DNA of 47,054 bases from the NCBI GenBank assembly GCA_041687755.1, contig JBDNJM010000167.1, positions 1-47,054 of the forward strand, in the 5' to 3' direction. Made by a program: the position numbers and the translations under genes. How positions within the stretch are numbered: the stretch's first letter is position 1; the number at the start of each line of letters is the position of its first letter. Source of the DNA: JBDNJM01 sp041687755 (GTDB taxonomy: Bacteria > Planctomycetota > UBA1135 > GCA-002686595). Of the stretch, positions 16,714-24,862 are shown in pieces. The notes under the pieces are model-generated. The model was not told the DNA's origin. It saw only the letters and a list, made by a program, of their open reading frames with translations, and searched no databases.

Positions 16714-19173
16714 CTACTGGCCGAGTTCTTCGGGGACCTGCTCCGCGCGCGGGTGCATTGTGAAAATCGCGCCGGAGTGGAATTGGGGGTCGAACAGATA
16801 CATCGCGCCGTTGTTCAGGGCCGCGGCACGCGGCATTTCGACGTTGAGCGTCACCGTCGCACCGGGCGCGATCGGCTTGCCGTACGAGTAACTCCAGATG
16901 TCGGAGTCGCCGGGCGTGGAGCTGCTGAGATGCTCCATGGCCCAAACGGAGAACGGATCGGTCGTCTCCGAAGTGAAGCCCGGCCCGCTGAAGCCCTCGA
17001 GCAGGCTGTACTGATGGCTCAGATCGCGCTCGCCGGCGGGCCAAAAGCGGTCCAATTCCTCGAACAACGGGTCCACGTGGAACGGGTTGCCCTGCGCGCC
17101 GGCGGCCGTGTCGAGCCAGTAGCTCTGGGGCCGCGTCTGAGCGTCGAACGGGAACGGCTTGAGCACCGTGTTGCCCCAGGCCGAAGCCGCGATCTGCGGG
17201 AACCCGTAGACCGGCTTCCAGTCGAACAGGCCCATGTCGGTGCCGACGTACTGGTAGTCGGTCGTTCCGAAGTCCACGGAGCGGAAGTAGCGCTCGACGT
17301 TGTCGTCGTTGTGGATCGTGAGCGTGATCACGTCACCTTCCTTCCAGGAGCCCGACCCAGTGGCAGCCATCAGGTCGCGGTCGCCGTAGATGTCGAGGTT
17401 CGTGAACAGCAGATTGGCGTCCGCTGCGGGGTTCGGGAAGCCCGTCAGGCCGGGTGTCGGCGGCAGGCCGCGGCGATCGCGCACGTGGACCATCAGGCCT
17501 TCGACCTCAGCGGCGAAGGCAGCTATGTCGGCGCCGCTGCCGGCCGAGGCCTGGTAGTCGGCGAGCGCGACGAGGATGCGCTTCTCCGGGGCGAAGTCGC
17601 CGATCGCGTCGAGCCCGAGGTCCGCCACCGCGTCCCACTTGTGCCCGAAGCGCCAGTCCTTGGGAGCTCCTGAGGGCAGCATCTGCCCCTTCGAGTACGT
17701 CTCGATCCAGTTGATCCGCGGGGGGTGCTCACGCCAGCCCCAGGTGTACAGGCCGGCCTGCATTTCGCCTTCGCCGTAGCGAATCGTCACGTCGATGCCC
17801 TGGCCCTTACGCACCGTAGTGAACGAGGAGTCGTAGCCGAAGTACGGGATGTGGTACGGGCCCTGGGACCAGTCGATCTGCGGGACGGCGTACTCGTTGT
17901 TGCCGTACTGGTTGAACTGCGCGTCGGGGTTCGTCGTTGCCTCGTAGGGCAAGCCAGTGTCGGTCCCGTCGGCGAGGAACCCGCCGATCGTGCCGGACAG
18001 GTCCAGGTCGCTCGTCGTCCAGGGGAGGAAGTTGAACAGGTCCCCCTCGCCCACGTAGGAGCCGAAGTCGAACCGACGGTCCACGTGCAGCCAGTAGCGC
18101 GGATCGCTCGGGTTCAACTGGGAGTAGCTCGGCGCGGAGGAGCTGCCGGTGTGCAGGTCGAACAGCGTCTCCAAGGCATAGCGTCGCCCGTCCTTGTACT
18201 CGACCTCATCGAACCACTTCCAGATCCACGAGTTCGCCGTCCAGAAGCCGGTGTTCGAGGTCTTCTTCATCGGCATCGAGCTGAACTCGTCGATGGGGAA
18301 GGCTAGCGAGCGATCGGGCCCGGGATCACCAAGCCCGCGCAGGTGCCACGTGATCGTGTACGGACCGTGCGCGGGGACCTTCAGCATCTGGCAGTCCGAG
18401 ACGATTTCCGTCCCGTACCACAGCTGGGTCACGTCGATGTTGCGCGTCTTGGGGTCGTAGCTCTGGTTGTCCACCGCCCCCTTGTGGCGCAGCATCGGGA
18501 ACCCGAGGTAGGCCTTGGAGCTGAGCGCTCCGGAGACATTCTCGCCCAGCAGGATGTCCAGGCCCTCCTGCACGCGCGTCTGCGATCCCGTCGTGATGAT
18601 CTCGTTCAGGATCTGCTCGAGGTCGTCGGTCGGCGCTGCCGGATCCAGGCCTTCGTCGTCGAGCCAGAACGACTCTGGCTTCGCCTGCGGCCAGTGCAGG
18701 TTGAAGTGGATCGGGTCCCCGTTCGCGTCCAAGGCGGTGCGGTCGAGCGACCCCGACGGATCGCTGTTGGAGAAGAAGAACGGCTCGGGGTAGTCCTCGT
18801 CGAGCAGCTCGGTACGCGCCCAGACCTCTTCGATCGGCGTGCCGGGGGGCGCGAAGTCCGGGAGGTAGATCGGCGGCTGGTCCAGCACGTATCCGACCGG
18901 CGCACCCGCGGTGTGCGGCACGGTTCCCGGCAGCATGTTGATCGCCGAGGAAGGCGGATGCCCGCCGAACTGCTGCACCAATTTACGCAACGCCAACATG
19001 CCGAGGTTGGGCACGTTCGCTCCACCCGCGTCGGGCTCCGACGGCGGCAGGCCGGTCAGGGTCTCAGGGCGTGCCTCTTGTAAGTAAACCGATTGGGCAA
19101 CGGCCGAATTCGCGCACAGGAGGCTCAGCGCGGCGATCCCACACACGGGTGCGCATCGAAGTTGACGGGCCAT
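16714..19173 (-). CDS. Large secreted protein of unknown function
   Basis: I do not recognise a family. From the ATG at 19173 the product has 819 residues and a good signal peptide (MARQLRCAPVCGIAALSLLC, cleavage after AVAQ). The frame reaches a TTG at 19242, but those residues come before the hydrophobic core. The mature protein is rich in Trp, Tyr, Asp and Pro (for example WIWKWFDEVEY and YTWGWREHPPRINWIETYSK) and mixes loops with short strands, giving a carbohydrate-active or surface-enzyme look. It has almost no Cys after the signal peptide and no haem or copper motif. A late segment, IAPGATVTLNVEMP, resembles the last strands of an immunoglobulin-like or cupredoxin-like domain. It is followed 13 bases later by the FG-GAP/ASPIC/dockerin gene, suggesting that the two act together outside the cell. 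Confidence 0.75.
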   Translation of the reverse strand: MARQLRCAPVCGIAALSLLCANSAVAQSVYLQEARPETLTGLPPSEPDAGGANVPNLGMLALRKLVQQFGGHPPSSAINMLPGTVPHTAGAPVGYVLDQPPIYLPDFAPPGTPIEEVWARTELLDEDYPEPFFFSNSDPSGSLDRTALDANGDPIHFNLHWPQAKPESFWLDDEGLDPAAPTDDLEQILNEIITTGSQTRVQEGLDILLGENVSGALSSKAYLGFPMLRHKGAVDNQSYDPKTRNIDVTQLWYGTEIVSDCQMLKVPAHGPYTITWHLRGLGDPGPDRSLAFPIDEFSSMPMKKTSNTGFWTANSWIWKWFDEVEYKDGRRYALETLFDLHTGSSSAPSYSQLNPSDPRYWLHVDRRFDFGSYVGEGDLFNFLPWTTSDLDLSGTIGGFLADGTDTGLPYEATTNPDAQFNQYGNNEYAVPQIDWSQGPYHIPYFGYDSSFTTVRKGQGIDVTIRYGEGEMQAGLYTWGWREHPPRINWIETYSKGQMLPSGAPKDWRFGHKWDAVADLGLDAIGDFAPEKRILVALADYQASAGSGADIAAFAAEVEGLMVHVRDRRGLPPTPGLTGFPNPAADANLLFTNLDIYGDRDLMAATGSGSWKEGDVITLTIHNDDNVERYFRSVDFGTTDYQYVGTDMGLFDWKPVYGFPQIAASAWGNTVLKPFPFDAQTRPQSYWLDTAAGAQGNPFHVDPLFEELDRFWPAGERDLSHQYSLLEGFSGPGFTSETTDPFSVWAMEHLSSSTPGDSDIWSYSYGKPIAPGATVTLNVEMPRAAALNNGAMYLFDPQFHSGAIFTMHPRAEQVPEELGQ

Positions 19174-19428
19174 GGAATAGCTGGGCAGGGGATGGGGGGG
19201 TCGAGCGAGCGGCCGCATTGGACATGCTGGCGCACGCTTCAAGCTACCGCGCAGCCCCGTTCTTGGGTCTGCCGATCTAAATCCGCGGGAGATGGTAGTT
19301 TAGACAGACTGCCCCAGCTCTTGTTCCAGCCCGAACTTACTCACCTAGGGTGAACCCGCAAGAATAAGCACAAATCTTGAAGGCCTAGCGGAGCCTCCGC
19401 GCGAGAGCCGGCATCTGCCACCTACCGC

Positions 19429-20031
19429 TCAGGCCGCGAAGAAGCGCTCGCCTTGGGTGCTGGAGCGCTTTTGGATCGCCCCGGCCGCCAGCAGCAGCTG
19501 GACCGGACGGCGCAGTTCGCTGGTCGGCTGCCCCAGCGCCCGCGCCAGGCCCAGCACGGTCTCCCCGCCGCCCTCGCGCAGGCATTCGAGCACCTGGTGG
19601 CCCACCGCCTCGAGCTCCCTGGGGCTCCGCCGCGCGGCCGACGTGCGCAAACCGGCGGGACGGACCTCGGCCGGCGACGAGATCGCGGCTGCCGCCTGCG
19701 ACCAGAACGGATCCACGAGCGGCTTGGTGCCTTGCCGGCCTGCGGCCAACTCCAACTCGGGCCCTGGGGGCAGCGGGAGCGCCTGCTGCTGGGGGAGAAA
19801 CAGCTCAGGACGGTCAACCTCGACCGAATCGGGCCCTTCTCCGCCCAGCGGGCCCGGGCGAGGTATTGCCCGCGCCGCCGGGTCAACCCGCGGCTCTCGG
19901 CTGAGCGGCAGCAGGGTTTGTCTGTATCCCTCGAGAGCGTCCTCGACGGCCGCATGCACGATGCGACTGAGCTCGTTCTTGAAGCTCTCAATCCGCTCTT
20001 CGATGAGAGCATCCACAGCAGCTGATGACAT
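19429..20031 (-). CDS. Small protein with winged-helix-like C-terminus
   Basis: Unrecognised 200-residue protein. The N-terminus (MSSAAVDALIEERIESFKNE and onward to about residue 40) is a charged amphipathic helix that could dimerise. Residues 45-130 are Pro/Gly-rich and low in complexity. The last 65 residues, with LEAVGHQVLECLREGGGETV, LGLARALGQPTSELRRPV and LLLAAGAIQKRS, have the helix-turn-helix plus wing pattern of MarR/DeoR-like winged helices, where GQPTSELRRP would be the recognition helix. A DNA-binding role is therefore inferred. The start is the ATG at 20031; a TTG four codons earlier is also possible. Overlapping minus-strand frames are alternatives but are Arg/Ser-rich and less protein-like. 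No operon partner. Confidence 0.6.
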   Translation of the reverse strand: MSSAAVDALIEERIESFKNELSRIVHAAVEDALEGYRQTLLPLSREPRVDPAARAIPRPGPLGGEGPDSVEVDRPELFLPQQQALPLPPGPELELAAGRQGTKPLVDPFWSQAAAAISSPAEVRPAGLRTSAARRSPRELEAVGHQVLECLREGGGETVLGLARALGQPTSELRRPVQLLLAAGAIQKRSSTQGERFFAA

Positions 20032-20180
20032 TGGAAGAGCCAACGGGCCCGAGACGAATCCTGGTCGAGCGCGCCTCCGCAGCGGCTCCTAACTCCGCCA
20101 GGACTCTAGACGCCGAAGCCCTCGCCGGTCACCCCCCGAGCCCCAAAACCCTGCTCAAGCCCGGAACGGCATGACCCCGC

Positions 20181-21911
20181 TCAAGCGCCGGGCAGTCCGC
20201 CGCGCCGGCCGGCGAGGCGCCGCTTAAGGGCGCGCCACTCCGGAAGCCCCAGCGCTTGGGCGGCCAGGGCCAGCCCGAGCCCTCCGGCCAGCATCGCAGG
20301 CACGAGGATCAGAGCCGCACTCAGGCCCGGCCCGAGGTCCTCCGGCACGACCAGCTCGACCAGCCGCGCCGTCGCCTGGGCCACGACTCCCGTGACCACG
20401 GCGGCGACCAGGATGCGCGGCAAGTGCCCCACGTCGCCAGGTCGCGCGGGCGGCAGGCCAAGCTGCCCGTGCAGACCCGGCAGCAGCAGCGCGAGATTCA
20501 TCCAGCTGGAGCAGGCCGTCGCCAGCGCCAACCCCTCCACGTCCATGCCCAGCACCATGACGAAGAGCACGTTGAGCCCTGTGTTAAGCGCGAGCATTCC
20601 GATCGAGACCCGTACCGGATGGCGGAAGTCGTCGAGCGCGTAGTACAGCCTGCTTGTGAGCCCCACGGCCCCCGCCGGCAGCAGCGCGAGGCTGAGCATC
20701 GAGAGCGCGCCGGCCAACCGATCCACGCCCTCCGCGCCGTAGTTGCCGTGCTGGAAGAGCGCCGCCGAGACCCACGGCGAGAGCGCGAGCAGACCCGCCG
20801 AGGCCGGCAGCGCCAAGAACGCGATAGCGGCCTGGGTGCGATCGTGAAGCTCGCGCAGTTCGTGCCGGCGCCCGACCTGCGCGAGCGCCTTGAGCTTAGG
20901 GAACACGGCCGAGGTCGCCGCGATCGCGATCAGGGCGAGCGGGAACTGCTGCACCCGATTCGCGAAGTAGTGCGCGGTCGCTCCGCCGTCGGCCAGCAGG
21001 CCTTTGGCCATTAGCCCGTCGATCATCACGTTGATCTGGTAGACGGCTGCACCGAGCGCCAGCGGAGCCGCGCGCCGCAGAACGTCCGCTGCACTAGATT
21101 TCCCGGGCCCGCTCCCCTGCTCCGGCGCCGCCTCGTCCGGCCCCCGCCCCCAGAGGCCGTGCCGCCGCAACGCCGGCAGCTGCACGAACAGCTGCAGCGA
21201 CCCGGCGGCCAGCACGCCCCAGGCCAGCCAGCGCGCCTGGTCGATCGGCTCAGCGCCCCGCGCCACCAGCAGCAGCACCGCCAGCACCGCGATCCACCCC
21301 ATGTTCATCGCGACGGGCGCCAGCGCCGGACTCGCGTAGTGCCCGCGCACCTGCAGCGCCCCGGCCGTCAGCGCCGCCAGGCAGATCAGGGGCACGAACG
21401 GCAGCAGCCGGACGCTGAGCTCGATCGCCGCGAGCGCGCTAACTTCGTCGCCCAGGAATCCAAGGCCCACGTAGGGCCGCAGGAGCTGCAGGCCGAGCGC
21501 AGCCACGAGGCAGGCCGCCAGGAGGATCCAGCTCGTCCGCCACAGCGTGGCGTGAAACAGCGCGCGCCCGGCCGCGTCGCCGCGCTCTGTGTCTTCCTTG
21601 ACCAGCGCGGTCTGCAGCGAGGTCGACAGAGCGCCCTCTCCGAAGAACCGACGGAACAAGTTGGGCACGCGCCAAGCCGTCAGGAACGCGTCGAAGATCG
21701 CCGAACGATCGCCGAACAGAATCGCCGACAACACCTCGCGCACGAAGCCCAGGATGCGGCTCGCCAGCGTCAGAACGGAGATCAATGCGGTCCGCTTGAG
21801 CACTCCGCCGTGGCGCCCGATGACGCGCTCCGCCCCCGCATGCTGCACCTTCGACGCAACAGTCGGCGCCCCGCCGTCAGGGGGCGCAGGGCGAGCCTCG
21901 TCGTGAACCAT
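20181..21911 (-). CDS. murJ: Lipid II flippase MurJ (MviN family)
   Basis: Polytopic inner-membrane protein that flips lipid II for peptidoglycan synthesis. The 576 residues carry the MurJ N-terminal signature: LISVLTLASRILGFVREVL, then FDAFLTAWRVPNLFRRFFGE and GALSTSLQTALVKEDTERGD. About fourteen hydrophobic segments follow, with the charged positions typical of the MOP superfamily central cavity, for example the Arg residues in SRILGFVRE and FRRFFGEGA. The first 35 residues are a hydrophilic Pro/Ala-rich extension with no match in E. coli MurJ. The gene is isolated from its neighbours. Its presence agrees with the peptidoglycan now known in planctomycetes and with other bacterial lineages alike. 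Confidence 0.94.
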   Translation of the reverse strand: MVHDEARPAPPDGGAPTVASKVQHAGAERVIGRHGGVLKRTALISVLTLASRILGFVREVLSAILFGDRSAIFDAFLTAWRVPNLFRRFFGEGALSTSLQTALVKEDTERGDAAGRALFHATLWRTSWILLAACLVAALGLQLLRPYVGLGFLGDEVSALAAIELSVRLLPFVPLICLAALTAGALQVRGHYASPALAPVAMNMGWIAVLAVLLLVARGAEPIDQARWLAWGVLAAGSLQLFVQLPALRRHGLWGRGPDEAAPEQGSGPGKSSAADVLRRAAPLALGAAVYQINVMIDGLMAKGLLADGGATAHYFANRVQQFPLALIAIAATSAVFPKLKALAQVGRRHELRELHDRTQAAIAFLALPASAGLLALSPWVSAALFQHGNYGAEGVDRLAGALSMLSLALLPAGAVGLTSRLYYALDDFRHPVRVSIGMLALNTGLNVLFVMVLGMDVEGLALATACSSWMNLALLLPGLHGQLGLPPARPGDVGHLPRILVAAVVTGVVAQATARLVELVVPEDLGPGLSAALILVPAMLAGGLGLALAAQALGLPEWRALKRRLAGRRGGLPGA

Positions 21912-22074
21912 GCGGCGCCGAGCCTAGCTCGGACGATTCACCAGGCTGTATCGAATTCGCAGCCAACCGGCTGCCCTCTAGGGGCTCTTCGCCCTCAGAA
22001 GCATTCTTCGCGCGCGGCTGTCCGCGGTGATCCGTAGAGGGCCCGCGGAGGGCCCGCGGGAGAAGCTGGCGGAA

Positions 22075-24018
22075 CTACTGCCCGCCCTTGCGACCCCCGA
22101 AAAGATCCTTCGCCTTGGATCCCAGGCGGTAGAGCAGCTTCGCCCCGGTCTTCGAGAGCATCCGCTCGAGGTTCTTCACGTGCCCCTTGAGCGCCTCGTT
22201 TTCGGACTGCAGCGTCTCCGCGTGCACCGTCGTCTGGGCGAGCTCGCTGTCGAGCCAGCTCAGGCGCTCGAGGATGACTTCATCCGCCCAACCGGGGTTG
22301 AGACCGGGCGTCGTCCGGCCGTTCTCGTCGCGGAAGGCCGCCTCTAGGTTCTTGACGTGCCCCAGCAGCGCGTCGCGATGGCTGGCCACCACGCCCGTGT
22401 GGGCGAGCGTCCGCGCAAGCTCGTCCTCGATCCGCACCAGGTGCTCCGCGATCGCCGGGCTCGGCTCGGGCGTCGGGCCGAACGAGGAAACGTTGCGCCC
22501 CTCGTACCAGGAGGCCAGGTCGTTGCCCGGCTTGAGCAGGTCGTCGATGTTTTCGACCTTCGGCGGCGGGCTGTGCACGATCGAGCAGGTCTGGCACAGG
22601 GGCGGCGCATCGCCAATGTGCAAGCCGGCCCGCAGGTTGCGGTACATCGGGCCGTTCCAGATCTCGGCGAAGCTCGAGTCCCATAGGTTGCCCATCGGCA
22701 TCTGCGCGTGGGCGTGGGGATGACAGCAGGGCAGCACGCGGCCGTCGTAGAACAGGAACACCGCCGTCGTCGGTGAGCTGCAGTGGATGCGCCCGGCTCC
22801 TGCACGGTGGCGCGAGCTCTCGCGCGTGATGCCCTGGCTGCGTCCCAGGTGCTCCGGCCGCTCCGAGGCATCCGAGGCTTCCGACTCCTCCAGCGGCGCC
22901 TGAGGCGGGCTCGAGACGGCGCTCGTTGCCTCATTCTCCGCGGGTTCGGCAACGGCGGCCGCAGCCGCGCCAACGGGCGCGCTGGCCACGATCACGGGCT
23001 CCGTTCGCGGGGCCTCCGGACCCGGGTGGTCGACCACCTCGTATTCGACCTCGTCCAGGTCCGACTTGACCGAATCGTCGACGCGACCTGCCGGAACGCC
23101 GTCGACCGGCGTCGACGCCAGCGCCACCGAAACCTGCTCCGGCAAGCCCGCAGCAAGGTCCACGCCAGTTAAGTCATGCTCCGCCTCGGTCAGGTCGAAC
23201 AGCGCGGGAACATCGACCTCGACGCCCAGCTCTTCTCCGCGCCGCAGCGCTTCCTTCAGCAGTTCGTTAGAGCGCGCGCGATCGGTCTGCAGAGTCTCGG
23301 TCTTGCCTTCCTCGGTCACAGGGATGATGTGCCAACCCGAGACGCGAGACGCGCCGATGCGCTTGCCGAACTCCACGAAGGCCGGAAACTCGTGCACGTT
23401 GCTCTTCATCAGCACGAAGCACAGCGTCAGATGCGTGCGCTCCTCCTCCGGAAGGGCGCGAATCGCCGCAACCAGGCGTTCCAGATTCGCGTTGAGGCTC
23501 TTCCACTTGGAGCCCAGCCGAATGCGCTCGTACGTCTCGGGCGTCGCCGCGTCGACTGAGACCTCCATACTCTTCGTGCAGCGCGCCAGGGTCTCCGCCG
23601 CCTCCGCGTTGCGGATCCGGGTGCCGTTGGTCATCACGTGAACGTCCAAGCCTGTCGCATGCGCACGGCGCACGTAGTCCAGGAAGTGGGGCGAAATCGT
23701 GGGTTCTCCACCGACGCCGATCGTCAAGCGCCGCGCGTAGGGAAACAGCTCGCGCTCGACCTTCTCGAACAACTCCGGCGGCAGCGACGTGGCCCCCCGA
23801 CCGCGACGCCACTCCTGGGGCCGGTTGTGCTCGCTGCACATGTAGCAGTCGAGGTTGCAGGCGCTCGCAATCTGCATGTACAGCTCGATCGGCCGGTGCG
23901 AGGCGACCGCGCGGCCCTCGTCGTAGGACTTGACGGCAACGAGGTCGTTCAATTCCCGGCTCGCTCGTGCGAGCGCGGCCGTGCGATCGACCTGGGGATG
24001 GGGGGGGAGTTGTTTCAT
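22075..24018 (-). CDS. Radical SAM/SPASM protein with variable linker and coiled-coil tail (paralogue 1)
   Basis: Radical S-adenosylmethionine enzyme of unknown substrate. From the ATG at 24018 it has 647 residues. The radical SAM motif is CNLDCYMC (Cys54, Cys58, Cys61), in the same place as in the paralogue at 39.6 kb. GVGGEPTISPHFLDY and SVDAATPETYERI complete the barrel. From about residue 275 to 410 lies a Pro/Glu/Ser-rich linker unlike the paralogue. A SPASM-like domain with extra Fe-S ligands follows (GRVLPCCHPHAHA, EIWNGPMYRNLR, LCQTCS; about 412-480), then a helical coiled-coil region to the end. SPASM proteins act on peptides, or on sugars in some polysaccharide clusters; the substrate cannot be read here. 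An in-frame start at 24132 would overlap the divergent GST gene and is rejected. Confidence 0.88.
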   Translation of the reverse strand: MKQLPPHPQVDRTAALARASRELNDLVAVKSYDEGRAVASHRPIELYMQIASACNLDCYMCSEHNRPQEWRRGRGATSLPPELFEKVERELFPYARRLTIGVGGEPTISPHFLDYVRRAHATGLDVHVMTNGTRIRNAEAAETLARCTKSMEVSVDAATPETYERIRLGSKWKSLNANLERLVAAIRALPEEERTHLTLCFVLMKSNVHEFPAFVEFGKRIGASRVSGWHIIPVTEEGKTETLQTDRARSNELLKEALRRGEELGVEVDVPALFDLTEAEHDLTGVDLAAGLPEQVSVALASTPVDGVPAGRVDDSVKSDLDEVEYEVVDHPGPEAPRTEPVIVASAPVGAAAAAVAEPAENEATSAVSSPPQAPLEESEASDASERPEHLGRSQGITRESSRHRAGAGRIHCSSPTTAVFLFYDGRVLPCCHPHAHAQMPMGNLWDSSFAEIWNGPMYRNLRAGLHIGDAPPLCQTCSIVHSPPPKVENIDDLLKPGNDLASWYEGRNVSSFGPTPEPSPAIAEHLVRIEDELARTLAHTGVVASHRDALLGHVKNLEAAFRDENGRTTPGLNPGWADEVILERLSWLDSELAQTTVHAETLQSENEALKGHVKNLERMLSKTGAKLLYRLGSKAKDLFGGRKGGQ

Positions 24019-24130
24019 GGAGAGGTATTCTGGATCGTACAGGCCCAAGCACTTCACCGGGCAAGATCCTGAATGCCCACGCCGCCCTGCCTGTCCACGA
24101 GTCTCTCGAGCGCCCCTCAGCGCCCCTCCC

Positions 24131-24799
24131 ATGAATCTCCTGCTCTACTACCGACCCGGAACCTGCGCGCTCTCCGAGCTGATCGCGCTCGAGTGGATCG
24201 GCCAGCCCTATCGGCTGTGCCGGGTCACGCGCCCGCAGCAGCAGAGCCCCGCGTTCCTCGCCCTGAACCCCCACGGCGCGGTGCCTGTGATGACGTTCGA
24301 CGACGTCCCTATTTACGAGAACAACGCGCTGCTCGCGTTCCTAGGAGACGCGCACCCGGCCGCCGGTCTGTGCCCTCCACACAGCACCCTCGAGCGCGCG
24401 CTGATGGACCAGTGGCTCGCCTACCTCGACTCCGGCTTTCACTCCGCGCACGCCCCGATCTTCAAACCGACCCGCTTCACCGCGGACGAGGCGGCCCAGC
24501 CGGGGCTCGTCGAGTTCGCCAAGGGCAACGTTGCCAAGCACCTCGAATTCCTCAACCTGCACCTGACCGGCAAGTCGTTCCTGTTCGGCGATTCGAAGAC
24601 CGTCCTGGACGCCTACATGGCCGCCATGTCGCGCTGGGGCCGGAACTGGTTCGACTACGCCCAGGACTATCCGGAGCTGGACCGGTACCTGCTCGCCCTT
24701 GACGAGGACCCCGGCGTCGCGATGGCCAAGGCCATCGAGAAGGAAGAGGACCCGGATGCGATGGGGCACTGCACCGGACACGTGCCCTTCGAGGGCTGA
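24131..24799 (+). CDS. Glutathione S-transferase family protein
   Basis: Soluble thiol-transfer enzyme or redox protein. The 222-residue product has the thioredoxin-fold N-terminus of bacterial GSTs: LLYYRPGTCALSELIALEW, where the GTCALS element is the active-site region of beta-class-like enzymes, NPHGAVPVMTFDD with the cis-Pro after V, and YENNALLAFLGD matching the usual E-S/N pair for glutathione. The helical C-terminal domain carries LVEFAKGNVAKHLEFLNLHL and SKTVLDAYMAAMSRWGRN, the GST N-capping/hydrophobic staple region. The C-terminus ends with a short DPDAMGHCTGH-type tail. The start at 24131 lies 112 bases from the start of the divergent radical SAM gene, so a shared regulatory region is likely. 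Which thiol it uses is unknown. Confidence 0.88.
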   Translation: MNLLLYYRPGTCALSELIALEWIGQPYRLCRVTRPQQQSPAFLALNPHGAVPVMTFDDVPIYENNALLAFLGDAHPAAGLCPPHSTLERALMDQWLAYLDSGFHSAHAPIFKPTRFTADEAAQPGLVEFAKGNVAKHLEFLNLHLTGKSFLFGDSKTVLDAYMAAMSRWGRNWFDYAQDYPELDRYLLALDEDPGVAMAKAIEKEEDPDAMGHCTGHVPFEG

Positions 24800-24862
24800 C
24801 CCGACCGGCCCTTCGAAGCCTGACCAAGCGGGGGGCGCCCCACGGCACCCCTACTCGCGCGG

